A stretch of DNA of 64,000 bases from CAWCUZ01 sp963798795 (GTDB lineage Bacteria; Acidobacteriota; Vicinamibacteria; Vicinamibacterales; SCN-69-37), in assembly GCA_963798795.1 (NCBI GenBank), contig CAWCUZ010000006.1, forward strand, positions 186,001 through 250,000, given 5' to 3'. The position numbers and the translations under genes are program-made. Below the pieces are notes generated by a model. That model was not told where the DNA came from and did no database searches. It saw only the letters and a list, made by a program, of their open reading frames with translations. This document shows positions 49,409-59,222 of this stretch, one piece after another. Position 1 is the stretch's first letter; every line of letters starts with the position of its first letter.

Positions 49409-52153
49409 TCATTCGGCGCGCAAGGCGACGGTGGGATCCACGGCCGAGGCGCGGCGGGCCGGAATCCATGCCGCGACGCCGGCCACGGCAAGCAGAACGG
49501 CGGCGTTGATGACGACGGTGGCCGCGCCGGGCGGGTCGAGCTGCGGCGCGAACGACGCGGCGAACCGCCAGCCGAACCACACCGCCAGCCCGCCCGCGAC
49601 CGTCCCAATCGCTGCGAGCCGAAGCCCGGCGAACACGACGGCCCGCCGCAGCCTGGCGCGATCGGCGCCGAGCGCCATCCGAATGCCGATCTCACGCGTG
49701 CGCTGCGCGACGAACTGTGCGAGCACGCCGTACAGGCCGATCGCGACGAGCCCGAGGGCGATGAGGGAAAAGACGCCCGCCAGGGCCAGCGTCAGCCGCT
49801 CGGTCGCCAGGTACCGCGCCCGCAGGTCGGCTATCGGCTGGACGTTGTAGATCGGCAGCCGCGGATCCGCGTCGTGCAGGATCTGTCGCGCGGCAGCCAC
49901 GAGCGTCTCGGCGTCGCCGCTGCCGTCGATGGCGACGCCCATCGAGCTCAGTTCTCTCGTCTGCGCGAGCGGCTGATAGACCTGCGGCGTTTCCGTCGGC
50001 GTGGCCCCGGCCAGCCGGACATCGGCCACGATGCCCACGACCTCGGTCGGCGCCGGAAACGTGTATCGCATCGCGCTGGTCGGCGCCTGGCCGGCGAGCC
50101 GCTTGCCGACCACGCGTTCGACCTGCGGATCGATGGCGCGGGCCGCCGACTCGCTCAGGATGGCCACCGGCAGCGCGCCCGGTCCGTCCAGCTCGGTGAA
50201 GAACCGGCCGTCGAGCAGAGGGATGCCGAGCGCGCGAAAATAGTCGGGACTCGCCGCGAGTCCGCGGCCGAACGGGCCCTGCGGCGCGGCCACCCGCATC
50301 ATGCCGCCTTCGTGAACGGGCGCGGGCGGGATCGCAGCGGGATCGCCCTCGAGCCGCAGCAGAACGCCGAACGTGACGCCCTTGCCCGCCGGCGCGAGAC
50401 TGGTCATGCCGACATGGGTCACGCCCGGCAGGGCGCGCAGCCGCGGCTCCACGCGGTGCGCAAAGTCGACGGCCTGCTGGACGCGGCCGTACTGCGCGCG
50501 CGGCAGCGTCACCTCGAACACGACGGCGCGGTCGTTGTGAAACCCGAGGTCGATGTGCATGAGCCGGCTCACGAGCACGAGGGACGCGCTCGTGGCCGCG
50601 AGCAGGACCAGCGCCGTCGCCGTCTGAACGCTGACGAGGCCCGCCCCCAGCCAACCCGCTCGCCGCGCCGGCGCGACCTCTCGCGTCAGATCGGCGGACT
50701 GCCGACGGCTGGCGAGGAGCGCGGGACCGAGCGTGAACGCCAGACCGGCGGTGCCCGAGACCAGCGCGCCGACGGCGAAGAAGCGCAGGTCGACGGCCGT
50801 CAGGTCGATGTCGGGCACGAGACCCGGCACGCGGGCAGCGAACAGCCGCACGGCCCACGACGCCATTGCGATCCCGATCGCCGCGCCCGCGCCCGTCAGA
50901 AGCAGCGATTCAGTGACCAGTTGCCGCACGAGACGACCACGCGTCGCCCCGAGCGCCCGGCGAACCGCCAGCTCCCGCTCGCGCGCCCGCAGACGCGAGA
51001 GCAGCAGCCCTGCCACGTTGGCGCACGTCACCATCAGCAGAAGTCCGACGACACCGGCGAGGAACAGCAAGGCGGGCCGGGTGGGTCCGGTGAGGCGTTC
51101 CTGCAGCGGCGTCATCGACAGAACCCGGCCGGGTGAATCGCCGCGGCCCGAGGCCTCGCGCACCCGGCGCAGCGCCTCGGTGGCCTGGACAATCGACACC
51201 CCGGGCGCCAGCCGGCCGATCACGATTTCCCGCTGCGAGGCGTCGACCATCTGGTTGTCGGCGCCGAGCGGCATCCAGACCTCGGCGTCGGACGGAAAGG
51301 CGAAACCTGGCGGCATGACACCGACGACCGTGAACGGCCGGCCGTTCAGATAAATGGTCCGGTCGAGCACGCCGCGGTCCTCGTGAAAGTCGCGGCGCCA
51401 CGTGTCGTAGGCGACGACGGCGACGTGCGCGCCGTTGTCTTCGTCAATGGTGAACGTCCGGCCGAAAAGCGGCGGCACGGCCAGGGCCGCGAAGAAGCCG
51501 GAGTTGGCGGCGCCGGCGCGCAACCGCTCAGGCCGGGACTCGTCGCCGAGGTTCACACCACCGCCGCTGTAGATGCCGAGTGCCACGAACTCCGGCCTCT
51601 GCGTTGCGTCCGCCGGCGAGATCGTGAGGCCCGCGGGGCTGTGCATGATGCCCACCGTGTATCGGTCCAGCAGCACGACGCGGTCGGCGTTGGGATACGG
51701 CAACGGACGCAGCAGCACGCGATCGCACACCGTGAAAATGGCTGTCGACGCGGCGATGCCGACCGCGATGGTGGTAAGCGCCAATGACGAAAACAGCGGC
51801 TGGCGCCGGAAGAGACGGAACGCGTAGCGAAGGTCCAGCATGACGGCTCGCAGGGGGACGGAAGCGATCGGGGATTCAGGGAGTCGGGGAGTCAAGGATT
51901 CGAGATTCAAAGATTCGAGATTCAAGGATTCAAGATTCGGGGATTCAAGATTCGGGGATTCCGGGTTCCGGCGGCGCGCGTGAATCGCCAGCGACATCGC
52001 GTCGCGCCAGAAGCGCCAGCCGCGGTGGCTCCGCGTTTCACGACGAAGGTCCCAGAGCTCGATGAGATCGCCCTCGACCTCGTCGCGCCGCCCGGCGGGC
52101 ACGAGCCAGCGCGCGAGGCGGAGCCAGACACGCGGCGGCCGGCGATCCGTCAC
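49409..52153 (-). CDS. ADOP-type MacB/FtsX-like permease
   Basis: A 914-residue intact ADOP. The N-terminal region differs from the first two ADOPs: a predicted cytosolic helix block (RVWLRLARWLVPAGRRDEVE) and a short linker with NLES repeats, then the first transmembrane helix and LLRPLPYPNADRV. Both periplasmic cores and both FtsX blocks are complete (VTCANVAGLLLSRLRARERE; IGIRMALGADRARLRRAVVF), ending in ASAVDPTVALRAE. The GTG start at 52153 overlaps the PadR stop (GTGA). The linker is encoded by a 15-bp tandem repeat. Confidence 0.92.
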   Translation of the reverse strand: MTDRRPPRVWLRLARWLVPAGRRDEVEGDLIELWDLRRETRSHRGWRFWRDAMSLAIHARRRNPESPNLESPNLESLNLESLNLESLTPRLPESPIASVPLRAVMLDLRYAFRLFRRQPLFSSLALTTIAVGIAASTAIFTVCDRVLLRPLPYPNADRVVLLDRYTVGIMHSPAGLTISPADATQRPEFVALGIYSGGGVNLGDESRPERLRAGAANSGFFAALAVPPLFGRTFTIDEDNGAHVAVVAYDTWRRDFHEDRGVLDRTIYLNGRPFTVVGVMPPGFAFPSDAEVWMPLGADNQMVDASQREIVIGRLAPGVSIVQATEALRRVREASGRGDSPGRVLSMTPLQERLTGPTRPALLFLAGVVGLLLMVTCANVAGLLLSRLRARERELAVRRALGATRGRLVRQLVTESLLLTGAGAAIGIAMASWAVRLFAARVPGLVPDIDLTAVDLRFFAVGALVSGTAGLAFTLGPALLASRRQSADLTREVAPARRAGWLGAGLVSVQTATALVLLAATSASLVLVSRLMHIDLGFHNDRAVVFEVTLPRAQYGRVQQAVDFAHRVEPRLRALPGVTHVGMTSLAPAGKGVTFGVLLRLEGDPAAIPPAPVHEGGMMRVAAPQGPFGRGLAASPDYFRALGIPLLDGRFFTELDGPGALPVAILSESAARAIDPQVERVVGKRLAGQAPTSAMRYTFPAPTEVVGIVADVRLAGATPTETPQVYQPLAQTRELSSMGVAIDGSGDAETLVAAARQILHDADPRLPIYNVQPIADLRARYLATERLTLALAGVFSLIALGLVAIGLYGVLAQFVAQRTREIGIRMALGADRARLRRAVVFAGLRLAAIGTVAGGLAVWFGWRFAASFAPQLDPPGAATVVINAAVLLAVAGVAAWIPARRASAVDPTVALRAE
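51897..51956. repeat. Four tandem 15-bp units (GATTCGAGATTCAAA and variants)
   Basis: Units at 51897-51911, 51912-51926, 51927-51941 and 51942-51956 differ at a few positions, with further degenerate GATTC/AGTC units around them. The coding strand reads (NLES[LP])n in the linker between the prefix and the first membrane helix of the ADOP. A multiple of three keeps frame when copy number changes. Confidence 0.92.
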
Positions 52154-52485
52154 GCCCGCCGCCCGGCCGATCGCATGGCCACCCGGCCGTACAGCCGCTC
52201 GCGAATCCGCCGCAGCGCGGCCAGGGCGCGAACGCCATCCGCCGTGAGACCGAAGACCCGCCGGCTGCGGCCGCCCCGCCGCGGCGTGCCGGCCTGCATC
52301 TCCGACCGGACGACGCCCTTGACTTCGAGCCGGTCGAGTGCCGCATAGACCGGACCCAGCGAGATGGCGCGGCCGGTCTCCCGCTCCAGAAGCTGCTGGA
52401 CCGCGACGCCATACGCCTGGTCGCCCAGGCCGTGCACGGCCAGCAGCACCAGCTCTTCGAACGCCCCCAGGTGATCGCCCTTCAT
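52150..52485 (-). CDS. PadR-family transcriptional regulator
   Basis: A 111-residue PadR protein of the longer-helix subgroup: FEELVLLAVHGLGDQAYGVA, then ISLGPVYAALDRLEVKGVVR (recognition helix) and SRRVFGLTADGVRAL (wing). It overlaps the ADOP start by GTGA and presumably represses the pair. The short palindrome TTGT-ATG-ACAA lies 13 bp upstream. Confidence 0.92.
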   Translation of the reverse strand: MKGDHLGAFEELVLLAVHGLGDQAYGVAVQQLLERETGRAISLGPVYAALDRLEVKGVVRSEMQAGTPRRGGRSRRVFGLTADGVRALAALRRIRERLYGRVAMRSAGRRA

Positions 52486-52497
52486 CGTAGTTCTCTC

Positions 52498-52508
52498 TTG
52501 TATGACAA
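52498..52508. promoter_or_regulatory. Short dyad TTGT-ATG-ACAA upstream of PadR
   Basis: TTGT (52498-52501) and ACAA (52505-52508) around ATG form a short dyad 13 bp before the PadR ATG, in the AT-rich promoter gap shared with the divergent MFS gene. It is a candidate operator. The CTTG/TTGAC half-sites near the other PadR genes are comparable but not identical. Confidence 0.35.
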
Positions 52509-52595
52509 ATAGACGGACCGGGGGCCGGATTGGTTTGCCGGCGCGGCGGTCCGCGGTTCGGCCGGTTCACCGGAGGGCCGTGTCATGATGGCCGG

Positions 52596-53843
52596 ATGTC
52601 CAGTCGGGCAGGCGGCGGGCGGGAGCACCACGGCGGCGCGGAGCGGACCGTGGTCCTGGTCCTGGCGGGAATCAGCGTCTGCCACCTGCTGAACGACATG
52701 CTCCAGTCGCTGCTGCCGGCGATCTACCCGATCCTCAAGGGCGAGTTCACGCTGAGCTTCTTCCAGGTCGGTCTGATCACGCTGACCAACCAGGTCACGG
52801 CGTCGCTGCTCCAGCCGGTGGTCGGGCACTACACGGACCGGCGGCCGCAGCCGTACTCGCTCGCCATCGGGATGAGCTTCACGCTGACCGGCCTGGTGCT
52901 GCTCGCCACGGCCACGCGCTTCGGGATGCTGCTCCCGGCGGCCGGACTGGTCGGGGTAGGCTCGTCGGTCTTCCATCCCGAGTCGTCTCGAATCGCCCGG
53001 CTGGCGTCGGGCGGACGCCACGGTCTGGCGCAATCGCTCTTCCAGACCGGCGGCAATGCCGGCGCGTCGATCGGACCGCTGCTGGCGGCATTCATCGTGC
53101 TGCCGCGCGGCCGCGGCAGCGTGGCCTGGTTCACGACGGCGGCGCTGGCGGCCATCGTCATCCTGTGGCGCATCGGGTCGTGGTACCGGACGATCGGACT
53201 GGGGGGCGTCCACCGGCGCGACCGGGCCGGACGCCCGCCGGTGTCACGTGCGCACGCCCGCCGCGCGCTGGCGGTGCTGCTCGCGCTCGTGTTCTCGAAG
53301 TACATCTATCTGTCGAGCCTGACGAGCTACTACACCTTCTTCCTCATCCACCGGTTCCACGTCTCGATCCAGAGCGCGCAGCTCCACCTGTTCGTGTTTC
53401 TCGCGGCCGTGGCGGCCGGCACGTTCGCGGGCGGACCGATCGGCGATCGGTTCGGCCGCAAGCGCGTGATCTGGGCATCGATCCTGGGCGTCCTGCCGTT
53501 CACGATGGCGCTGCCGTACGTCGACCTGTTCTGGACCGGCGTGCTCAGCGTCGTGATCGGCCTCGTGCTCGCGTCGGCGTTCTCGGCGATTCTCGTGTAC
53601 GCCCAGGAGCTCGTGCCGGGGCGGATCGGGCTGATCGCAGGGCTCTTCTTCGGTTTCGCGTTCGGCATCAGCGGCCTCGCGGCGGCCGCGCTCGGCACGC
53701 TCGCCGACGCGACGAGCATCGAGGTAGTCTACCGGGTCTGCGCGTTTCTCCCGGCGCTGGGCATCCTCACCGCCTGGCTGCCCGACGTGCGGTCACCGGG
53801 TCCCTCAGGTGCCTCGGGTGCCTCAGGGTCCCTCGGGTCCTGA
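52596..53843 (+). CDS. MFS transporter, fosmidomycin-resistance (Fsr) type
   Basis: A 415-residue inner-membrane protein with about 12 predicted helices. ISVCHLLNDMLQSLLPAIYP and GASIGPLLAAFIVLPRGRGS are characteristic of the Fsr branch of major-facilitator efflux proteins; the loop PIGDRFGRKRVIWAS is a standard MFS motif. It probably exports a small amphiphilic or phosphonate-like compound by proton antiport. The C-terminus ends in a GASGASGSLGS tail encoded by a 9-bp repeat. The stop is 53 bp before the nitrilase. Confidence 0.85.
   Translation: MSSRAGGGREHHGGAERTVVLVLAGISVCHLLNDMLQSLLPAIYPILKGEFTLSFFQVGLITLTNQVTASLLQPVVGHYTDRRPQPYSLAIGMSFTLTGLVLLATATRFGMLLPAAGLVGVGSSVFHPESSRIARLASGGRHGLAQSLFQTGGNAGASIGPLLAAFIVLPRGRGSVAWFTTAALAAIVILWRIGSWYRTIGLGGVHRRDRAGRPPVSRAHARRALAVLLALVFSKYIYLSSLTSYYTFFLIHRFHVSIQSAQLHLFVFLAAVAAGTFAGGPIGDRFGRKRVIWASILGVLPFTMALPYVDLFWTGVLSVVIGLVLASAFSAILVYAQELVPGRIGLIAGLFFGFAFGISGLAAAALGTLADATSIEVVYRVCAFLPALGILTAWLPDVRSPGPSGASGASGSLGS
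53808..53840. repeat. 9-bp repeat tract in the MFS 3' end
   Basis: Degenerate units CTCAGGTGC, CTCGGGTGC, CTCAGGGTC and CCTCGGGTC encode the Gly/Ser/Ala tail just before the stop. The unit is the (GGTCCCTCG)n type also found, inverted, at 14738-14773. Confidence 0.65.
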
Positions 53844-53896
53844 GTACAATACGTGTACCGTTTCATTCCATCCGCTTCCGGAAAGGGCCTCCTTTC

Positions 53897-54784
53897 ATGT
53901 CCCGAGTCCGCGTCGCGTCATTGCAGTACTTCATCCGTCCCATCCAGGCATTCGAGCAATTCCAGGATCAGGTCGCCAGTCTCGTCCGCACGGCGGCCGA
54001 CTACGACTGCAGACTGGTCGTGTTCCCCGAGTACTTCACGGTTCAGCTCCTCACGCTCGGCAACGTCAAGCGGCCGATCCGCGAGCAGATCCGCGACCTG
54101 GCCCGGCAGAGCGATCGGTTCATTGCGTTGATGGGCGATCTCGCGCGCGAGCACAAGATCTACGTCGTGGCCGGCACCATTCCCACGGTGGACGGGACGT
54201 CGAACACCGTGCGCAATCTCTGCCACGTGTTCGCGCCGAGCGGCGAGCATGGCACGCAGGGCAAGCTGCACATGACGCGGTTCGAAACCGAGGACTGGGA
54301 CGTGGCGGCGTCGACCGGGCTCTCGGTCTTCTCGACGAAGTTCGGCGCCATGGCGGTGGCGATCTGCTACGACGTGGAGTTTCCGGAGGTCGCGCGCGCG
54401 GCGGCGCGGCTTGGGGCGCACATTCTCGTCGTCCCGAGCTGCACCGACGAGCGGCAGGGCTTTCTGCGCGTCCGGTACTGCGCGCAGGCCCGCGCCATCG
54501 AGAACCAGATGTACGTCGTCCAGGCCTCGACGGTCGGCTCGCTGCCCGCGGTGCCGGCCGTCTCGCTCAACTATGGCCAGGCGTCGATTCTCACGCCGAG
54601 CGACTTTCCGTTCGCCCGCGACGGCGTCCTGGCTGAGGGCATTCCAAACCAGGAGATGATGGTGATTGCGGAGCTGAACCTCGACACGATCATCGAAGGC
54701 CGCGATACCGGCACCGTGCTGCCGCTCTACGACAGCCATCGCACCGAGACGGTGCTCGCCGAAACGCGGGTGGTGGAGCTGTGA
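53897..54784 (+). CDS. Carbon-nitrogen hydrolase (nitrilase family)
   Basis: A 295-residue cytosolic amidase with the catalytic triad: Glu45 (VVFPEYF), Lys123 (QGKLHMT) and Cys157 (AICYDVEFPE). It would hydrolyse a C-N bond of an amide or carbamoyl compound; the substrate is not visible. Its TGA stop overlaps the GTG start of a GNAT acetyltransferase. In many bacteria these two domains occur fused in one chain, so they probably act on the same or successive substrates. Confidence 0.93.
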   Translation: MSRVRVASLQYFIRPIQAFEQFQDQVASLVRTAADYDCRLVVFPEYFTVQLLTLGNVKRPIREQIRDLARQSDRFIALMGDLAREHKIYVVAGTIPTVDGTSNTVRNLCHVFAPSGEHGTQGKLHMTRFETEDWDVAASTGLSVFSTKFGAMAVAICYDVEFPEVARAAARLGAHILVVPSCTDERQGFLRVRYCAQARAIENQMYVVQASTVGSLPAVPAVSLNYGQASILTPSDFPFARDGVLAEGIPNQEMMVIAELNLDTIIEGRDTGTVLPLYDSHRTETVLAETRVVEL

Positions 54785-55482
54785 CCGACGTCGTCGTCCG
54801 GAATACGCGCGAGTCCGATTTCGAGGCGATCCGCCTCATGACGACGCGTGTGTACCCGGGCACGCCGCCGTGGTCACCGAAGCAGCTCGCTTCGCACCTG
54901 GCGGTATTCCCGGAAGGCCAGTTCGTCGCCGAAGTCGACGGCCGGGTCGTCGGCATGGCGGCGAGTCTCATCGTCCTCTGGGAAGACTACGACCTCAGGA
55001 CGGCGTGGCGCGACTTCACCGACATGGGCATGTTCACGAACCACGACCCCGTGAACGGCAAGACGCTGTACGGCGCCGAAGTGATGGTCGATCCGGACTG
55101 GCAGGGACACGGGATCGGATCGAAGCTGTACGAGGCGCGGCGCGACCTCACGATCCGCCTCGGCCTGCGCCGCATCCGCGCGGGCGCGCGACTGCGCGAC
55201 TACCACCGCGTGGCCAGCCACCTGTCGCCCGAAGCCTACGTGGAGGCCGTCGTCCGCGGCGACCTGCGCGATGCCACGCTCACCTTTCAGGTGCGCCGCG
55301 ACTTCCGCGTCATCGCGGTCGTCTCCGGCTACCTGGTCCACGACCCCGAGAGCCTCGGGTACGCCGCCGTGATCGAGTGGAAGAATCCCGAATACGACCG
55401 GCCTGACGACAACGGGCCGGCCCGCAGTCGCACGGACGGCGCTGACGGCATGCCAACGCGGCAAGAGCCGACCGGGCAGTAG
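54781..55482 (+). CDS. GNAT-family N-acetyltransferase coupled to a nitrilase
   Basis: A 233-residue acetyltransferase. GEVTLYGAEVMV-type strands and the acetyl-CoA loop DPDWQGHGIGSKLYEARRDL (Q/R-x-x-G-x-G/A) identify the fold, with the acetyl-CoA motif near residue 105-120. The GTG start at 54781 overlaps the nitrilase stop. The tail after residue 205 is polar and low in conservation. Coupling to a nitrilase is the split form of the known nitrilase-GNAT fusions; the substrate is unknown. Confidence 0.9.
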   Translation: MTDVVVRNTRESDFEAIRLMTTRVYPGTPPWSPKQLASHLAVFPEGQFVAEVDGRVVGMAASLIVLWEDYDLRTAWRDFTDMGMFTNHDPVNGKTLYGAEVMVDPDWQGHGIGSKLYEARRDLTIRLGLRRIRAGARLRDYHRVASHLSPEAYVEAVVRGDLRDATLTFQVRRDFRVIAVVSGYLVHDPESLGYAAVIEWKNPEYDRPDDNGPARSRTDGADGMPTRQEPTGQ

Positions 55483-55499
55483 CAAACGGCGGGCTTCAG

Positions 55500-55607
55500 C
55501 GCGCCGGACGGGCGAAATCGGGATCCGGCTCGCGCTCGGGGCGGGGCGCCCGCAGGTGCCGCCGGGCCGCGCGGCTGCAGGTGCTCACGGCGTTGCGGGA
55601 GGAGTGA
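55500..55607 (+). pseudogene. Internally deleted C-terminal remnant of an ADOP permease
   Basis: RRTGEIGIRLALGAG, the junction before the last FtsX helices of an ADOP, is followed after about 15 codons of non-matching sequence by QVLTALREE and a stop, the ADOP C-terminus. About 35-40 codons between these parts are missing compared with intact ADOPs. It is a scar of a lost permease gene between the GNAT and FGE-like genes. Confidence 0.7.
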
Positions 55608-55621
55608 AGTAGCATCAGCCG

Positions 55622-56530
55622 ATGCGCCCGTTCACCGTGCTGGCACGGCGCTCGACGCCGGGTCGCGTCGCCGCGCTGCTACTGCTTTCGCTTTTCACCA
55701 CGGCCTCCGCCCGGCCGGCCGACCAGACGCCGCGCGCGCGGCGCGACGGCAAAGGCATCGATCAGGTGTGGGTGCCGGCCGGCTCCTTTCGGATGGGCAC
55801 CACCGGCGCGCAGGCGGACGCGATCGTGCGGCAGCATCCACCCGCGTGGGTGGTGTCGGAGCTGCCGAGCGAGCAGCCGCAGCATGCCGTGCGGCTGACG
55901 GCTGGCTACTGGATCGACGCCTACGAGGTCACGAACGCGGCGTTCGCGGCGTTCGTGGATGCGGGCGGCTACGGCGAACGACGCTGGTGGTCGGACGCCG
56001 GATGGGCGTGGGGGTCCGCGCACGCCGGACGACGGGCGTGCGCCGACGCGTCGTCACGCGCGGCGCCGAAGCTGCCGTGCGTGAACGTCACCTGGTTCGA
56101 GGCGGAAGCGTACGCCGCGTGGCGCGGCGGCCGTCTTCCCACCGAAGCGCAGTGGGAGTTCGCCGCGCGAGGTCCCGATTCGCTCGTCTATCCCTGGGGC
56201 AACCAGTTCGATGCCGCGCGCGCCAACGTCGTCGGCAGTACCGCCCTGAAGCCCGTCGGGAGCTATCCGTCGGGCCGGAGCCGGTTCGGCGCGCACGACA
56301 TGGCGGGCAACGCCATGGAGTGGGTCGCCGACTGGCTCGACGTGCAGTACGACGCGCACGCCGCTCGCGACAATCCCGCCGGTCCGACGACAGGGCGGGT
56401 CAAGATTGAAAAAGGCGGCTGGTGGGGCAGCAACGAGTTCGTCGCCCGTTCGGCGTATCGGCACTTCGAGGACACGCCGGACTACGCCGATCACCACATC
56501 GGGTTCCGGATCGTGACGCCGGGCCGGTAG
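55622..56530 (+). CDS. Formylglycine-generating-enzyme-like (SUMF1/FGE) secreted protein
   Basis: A 302-residue exported protein (signal peptide about 1-33) with the FGE fold. Typical motifs are WVPAGSFRMG, YEVTNAAFAAFVDAGGY, PVNVTWFEAEAYAAW-like PCVNVTWFEAEAYAAWRGGR, LPTEAQWEFAARG, GNAMEWVADW and HHIGFRIV. Catalytic FGEs have two active-site Cys near the C-terminus, but I see no such cysteine pair here. So it is more likely a non-sulfatase member of the fold, for example a substrate-binding or regulatory protein. Confidence 0.85.
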   Translation: MRPFTVLARRSTPGRVAALLLLSLFTTASARPADQTPRARRDGKGIDQVWVPAGSFRMGTTGAQADAIVRQHPPAWVVSELPSEQPQHAVRLTAGYWIDAYEVTNAAFAAFVDAGGYGERRWWSDAGWAWGSAHAGRRACADASSRAAPKLPCVNVTWFEAEAYAAWRGGRLPTEAQWEFAARGPDSLVYPWGNQFDAARANVVGSTALKPVGSYPSGRSRFGAHDMAGNAMEWVADWLDVQYDAHAARDNPAGPTTGRVKIEKGGWWGSNEFVARSAYRHFEDTPDYADHHIGFRIVTPGR

Positions 56531-56555
56531 CCGGCCGATTCACTGGCGGCTGCGC

Positions 56556-59222
56556 TCACGAGGCGCGCAGCTCGGCCGCCGGATCCACGCGCGCGGCCTG
56601 CCGGGCGGGACCCCAGACGCCGCCGACCGTGGCCGCGACGTTGATCAGCGCGGCCGCCAGGAAGACGGCCGGATCGACGGCCTGAAGCTCTGCGACCTGC
56701 GCCCGGAATGCGTGCGCGCCGAGGGCCGCTGCAACCAGGCCCATCGCCGTGCCGGCGAGCGCGGGCAGCAGGATCTCCGCACCCAGGCGGCTTCCGAGCC
56801 GCCCCACCGACGCGCCGAGCGCCAGCCGGATCGCCAGTTCATGACGCCGGTTGACCGTCTCGAACGCCGCGACGGCATACACGCCGATGCCCGCCAGCAA
56901 CAGCGCGATGCCGGCCAGCACGCCGAACAACAGGGCCAGAAACCGCGGGCGGTCGAGGATCGGCGCGAATTGAGACGCCACGGAGGAAACGCGCGCGCGG
57001 TTGTTCGGAAACCGCTCATGAAGCCGCGCGGCCATCAACTCCTGATTGGGCACTGCGCCCGGCGTCATGCGCACGACGAGCGGCAGTTCCCACCCGGCGG
57101 GCCGGGCCTCGGGCGCCGTGAGCGGGAGATAGAGCGCCGGTGATGCCGCGGTGCCGGGTGTCGTCCGCACGTCGGCCGAGACGCCGATCACCGTCCGCCG
57201 CGTGCCGCCGGTCGCGTCGATCGGCCGGCCCACGACCGCGGTAAGCGGCGTCCCGGGCCACAGCAACCGTGCGCCGGTTTCGTTGACCATGGCGACCGGT
57301 AACGCTCCGGCGATGTCCGCCGGCGAGAACTCGCGGCCCGCCCGGATCGGCGTACCAATGGTGTCGAACATGCCCGCGCCAAACACCCACTCGTACCCGC
57401 TGGATCCATGGCCGGCCCAGAAGGCGCTGCCCGGCGGCTCTCCGGGACTTGTGACGTACACACCGCGGTAGGGCAGCGAGAACGCCACGGCTGCCCGCTC
57501 GACGCGAGGCTGCGCCGCGACGATGTCCAGAATCGCCAACGCACGTTCCACGCGCGCGTCCGTACTCAGACCATCGTCTCGCGCCCGGGTCAGCGACACG
57601 GTATAGAGGTCGCGTGCGTCGAGCCCGGTCGGCTGGAGCATCAGTCGGGCGAAGGCGGGAACGGTCACCGCTGCGCCCACGACGACGAGAACGCCGAACG
57701 CCGCCTCGAGACCGAGAAACATCCGGCCGGCGCCGAGCGGCGTGCGCCGGTGTACTCCGGCTGAATCGCCGCGGAGCACCGTGAGGATGTCGACCCGCCC
57801 GGACGCCAGCGCGGGAAGCGCACCGGCCAGGAACGCGCTTCCGCCCGTGACGGCGAGTGAAATCGCCACGATGCGCGGATCGAACGGCGTCACGGCGAAC
57901 CCGTGGAGCGTGGACGGCAGCACCGTCACGATCCATTGCCCCATCCACACGCAGAGCAGCCAGCCGGCGGCGCCGCCGCCGAGACAGAGCACGACCGCCT
58001 CCAGCAACGACAGTCGAAGCAGACGCGATGGCGATGCGCCCAGCGCGGCCCGCACGGCGGCAAGCCGACGCCGCGACCGCGCCCGCATCAGCAGCAGGGT
58101 CGACAGGTTGACGCAGGCCACGGCGAGCACCAGCCACACGGCCCACGAGGTCAGCCACAGATAGGGCCCCACGATGATCGACAGGCCGGACCGCAGCGGC
58201 TGGACGACGATCCGGATGGGTTCCTGGCCGGCGTCCTTCGGCTTGTCGAACCCGTGGCGCTGCATGATCGCGTCGAGCTCCGCCTGCGCGGTGCTCAGCG
58301 AAACGCCGTCCCTGAGCCTGGCGAACGGCGCTACCGTGATCAGTCCGTTGCGCGGCGGCGTCTGGCGCATCACGTACAGGCCATCCCGGTGCTCGACGAA
58401 GCGTGACGATGGCAGAAAGAAGCCGGGCGGCAGCACGCCGATGACCCGATACCGCCGGCCGTCGACGTCCCACGAACGAGAGACCACGTCGTTCGATCCG
58501 CCGAACCGCGATCGCCACGTCTCCCAGGTCAGCATGACCGCAGTGTCGCCGCCGTTCAGCGTCTGGTCCGCGGGCTCGAAACCCCGGCCGCGTATGGGCC
58601 GCACGCCGAGAACGTCAAGCACGTTGGTGGTGACCCATGTCAGGACCAGCGGATTCTCGCCGCCGGATGTCCCGGTCTGCACCGAGCTGCCGAAGTCCCA
58701 GGCGATGCCCGCGAGAGACGAGGCTTCGTCACGCAGCGCGAAGTCCTCGGCGTAGGTCGTCCACGGCAGTCTGCCTTCGGCTCCGGTGAGAACCCTCGTG
58801 TGGATCTGGACCAGTCGCTCCGGATGCGCGAATGGCAGCGGGCGGAACAGCAGCTTGTCGAAGACCGAGAAGACGGCGATGTTCACGCCCATGCCGAGGG
58901 CGAACGTCACTACCGCCACGGCCGTGAACGCGCGGGCGTGGGCGAGCGCGCGGACGACCTGGCCGAGATCGGAGCGGAGTCCGTCCAGCCAGATGCCCGC
59001 GCCGGCGCTGGATCGGCCGCCGCTTCGGAGCGCTCGCAGCCGCTCGGCGCCGGCGGCCTTCAAACACCCGGCCGCCCATGCGAGCGCCTCTCAATCGTCC
59101 GCGACGTGCGCCAGCTCCTCGCGCATCGCGTCGTTCCACGGCTGACGCGAATCCGGCAGCAGCCGCCGGGCCAGTCGGGCCAGCCCCAGAGCGAGACGAC
59201 GGCGCCAGCGGAAGCCGGTCAT
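56556..59222 (-). CDS. ADOP-type permease with an in-frame stop near its start
   Basis: An ADOP of 888 residues if read through one internal TGA at 59091-59093. The reading frame runs from ATG 59222 (overlapping the PadR stop) through RWRRRLALGLARLARRLLPD... and AMREELAHVADD, then the TGA, then EALAWAAGCLKAAGAERL and the first membrane helix (TAVAVVTFALGMGVNIAVF). Homologues have an Arg in the position of the TGA, consistent with CGA to TGA. Both FtsX blocks are present (ACVNLSTLLLMRARSRRRLA; IRLALGASVGRLGSRLG) and it ends AARVDPAAELRAS. A TTG at 59063 could restart translation without the prefix. Confidence 0.85.

Noticed and set aside
55622..56530. True sulfatase-activating FGE
   Set aside because: No pair of active-site cysteines near the C-terminus and no sulfatase gene nearby, so only the fold is claimed.
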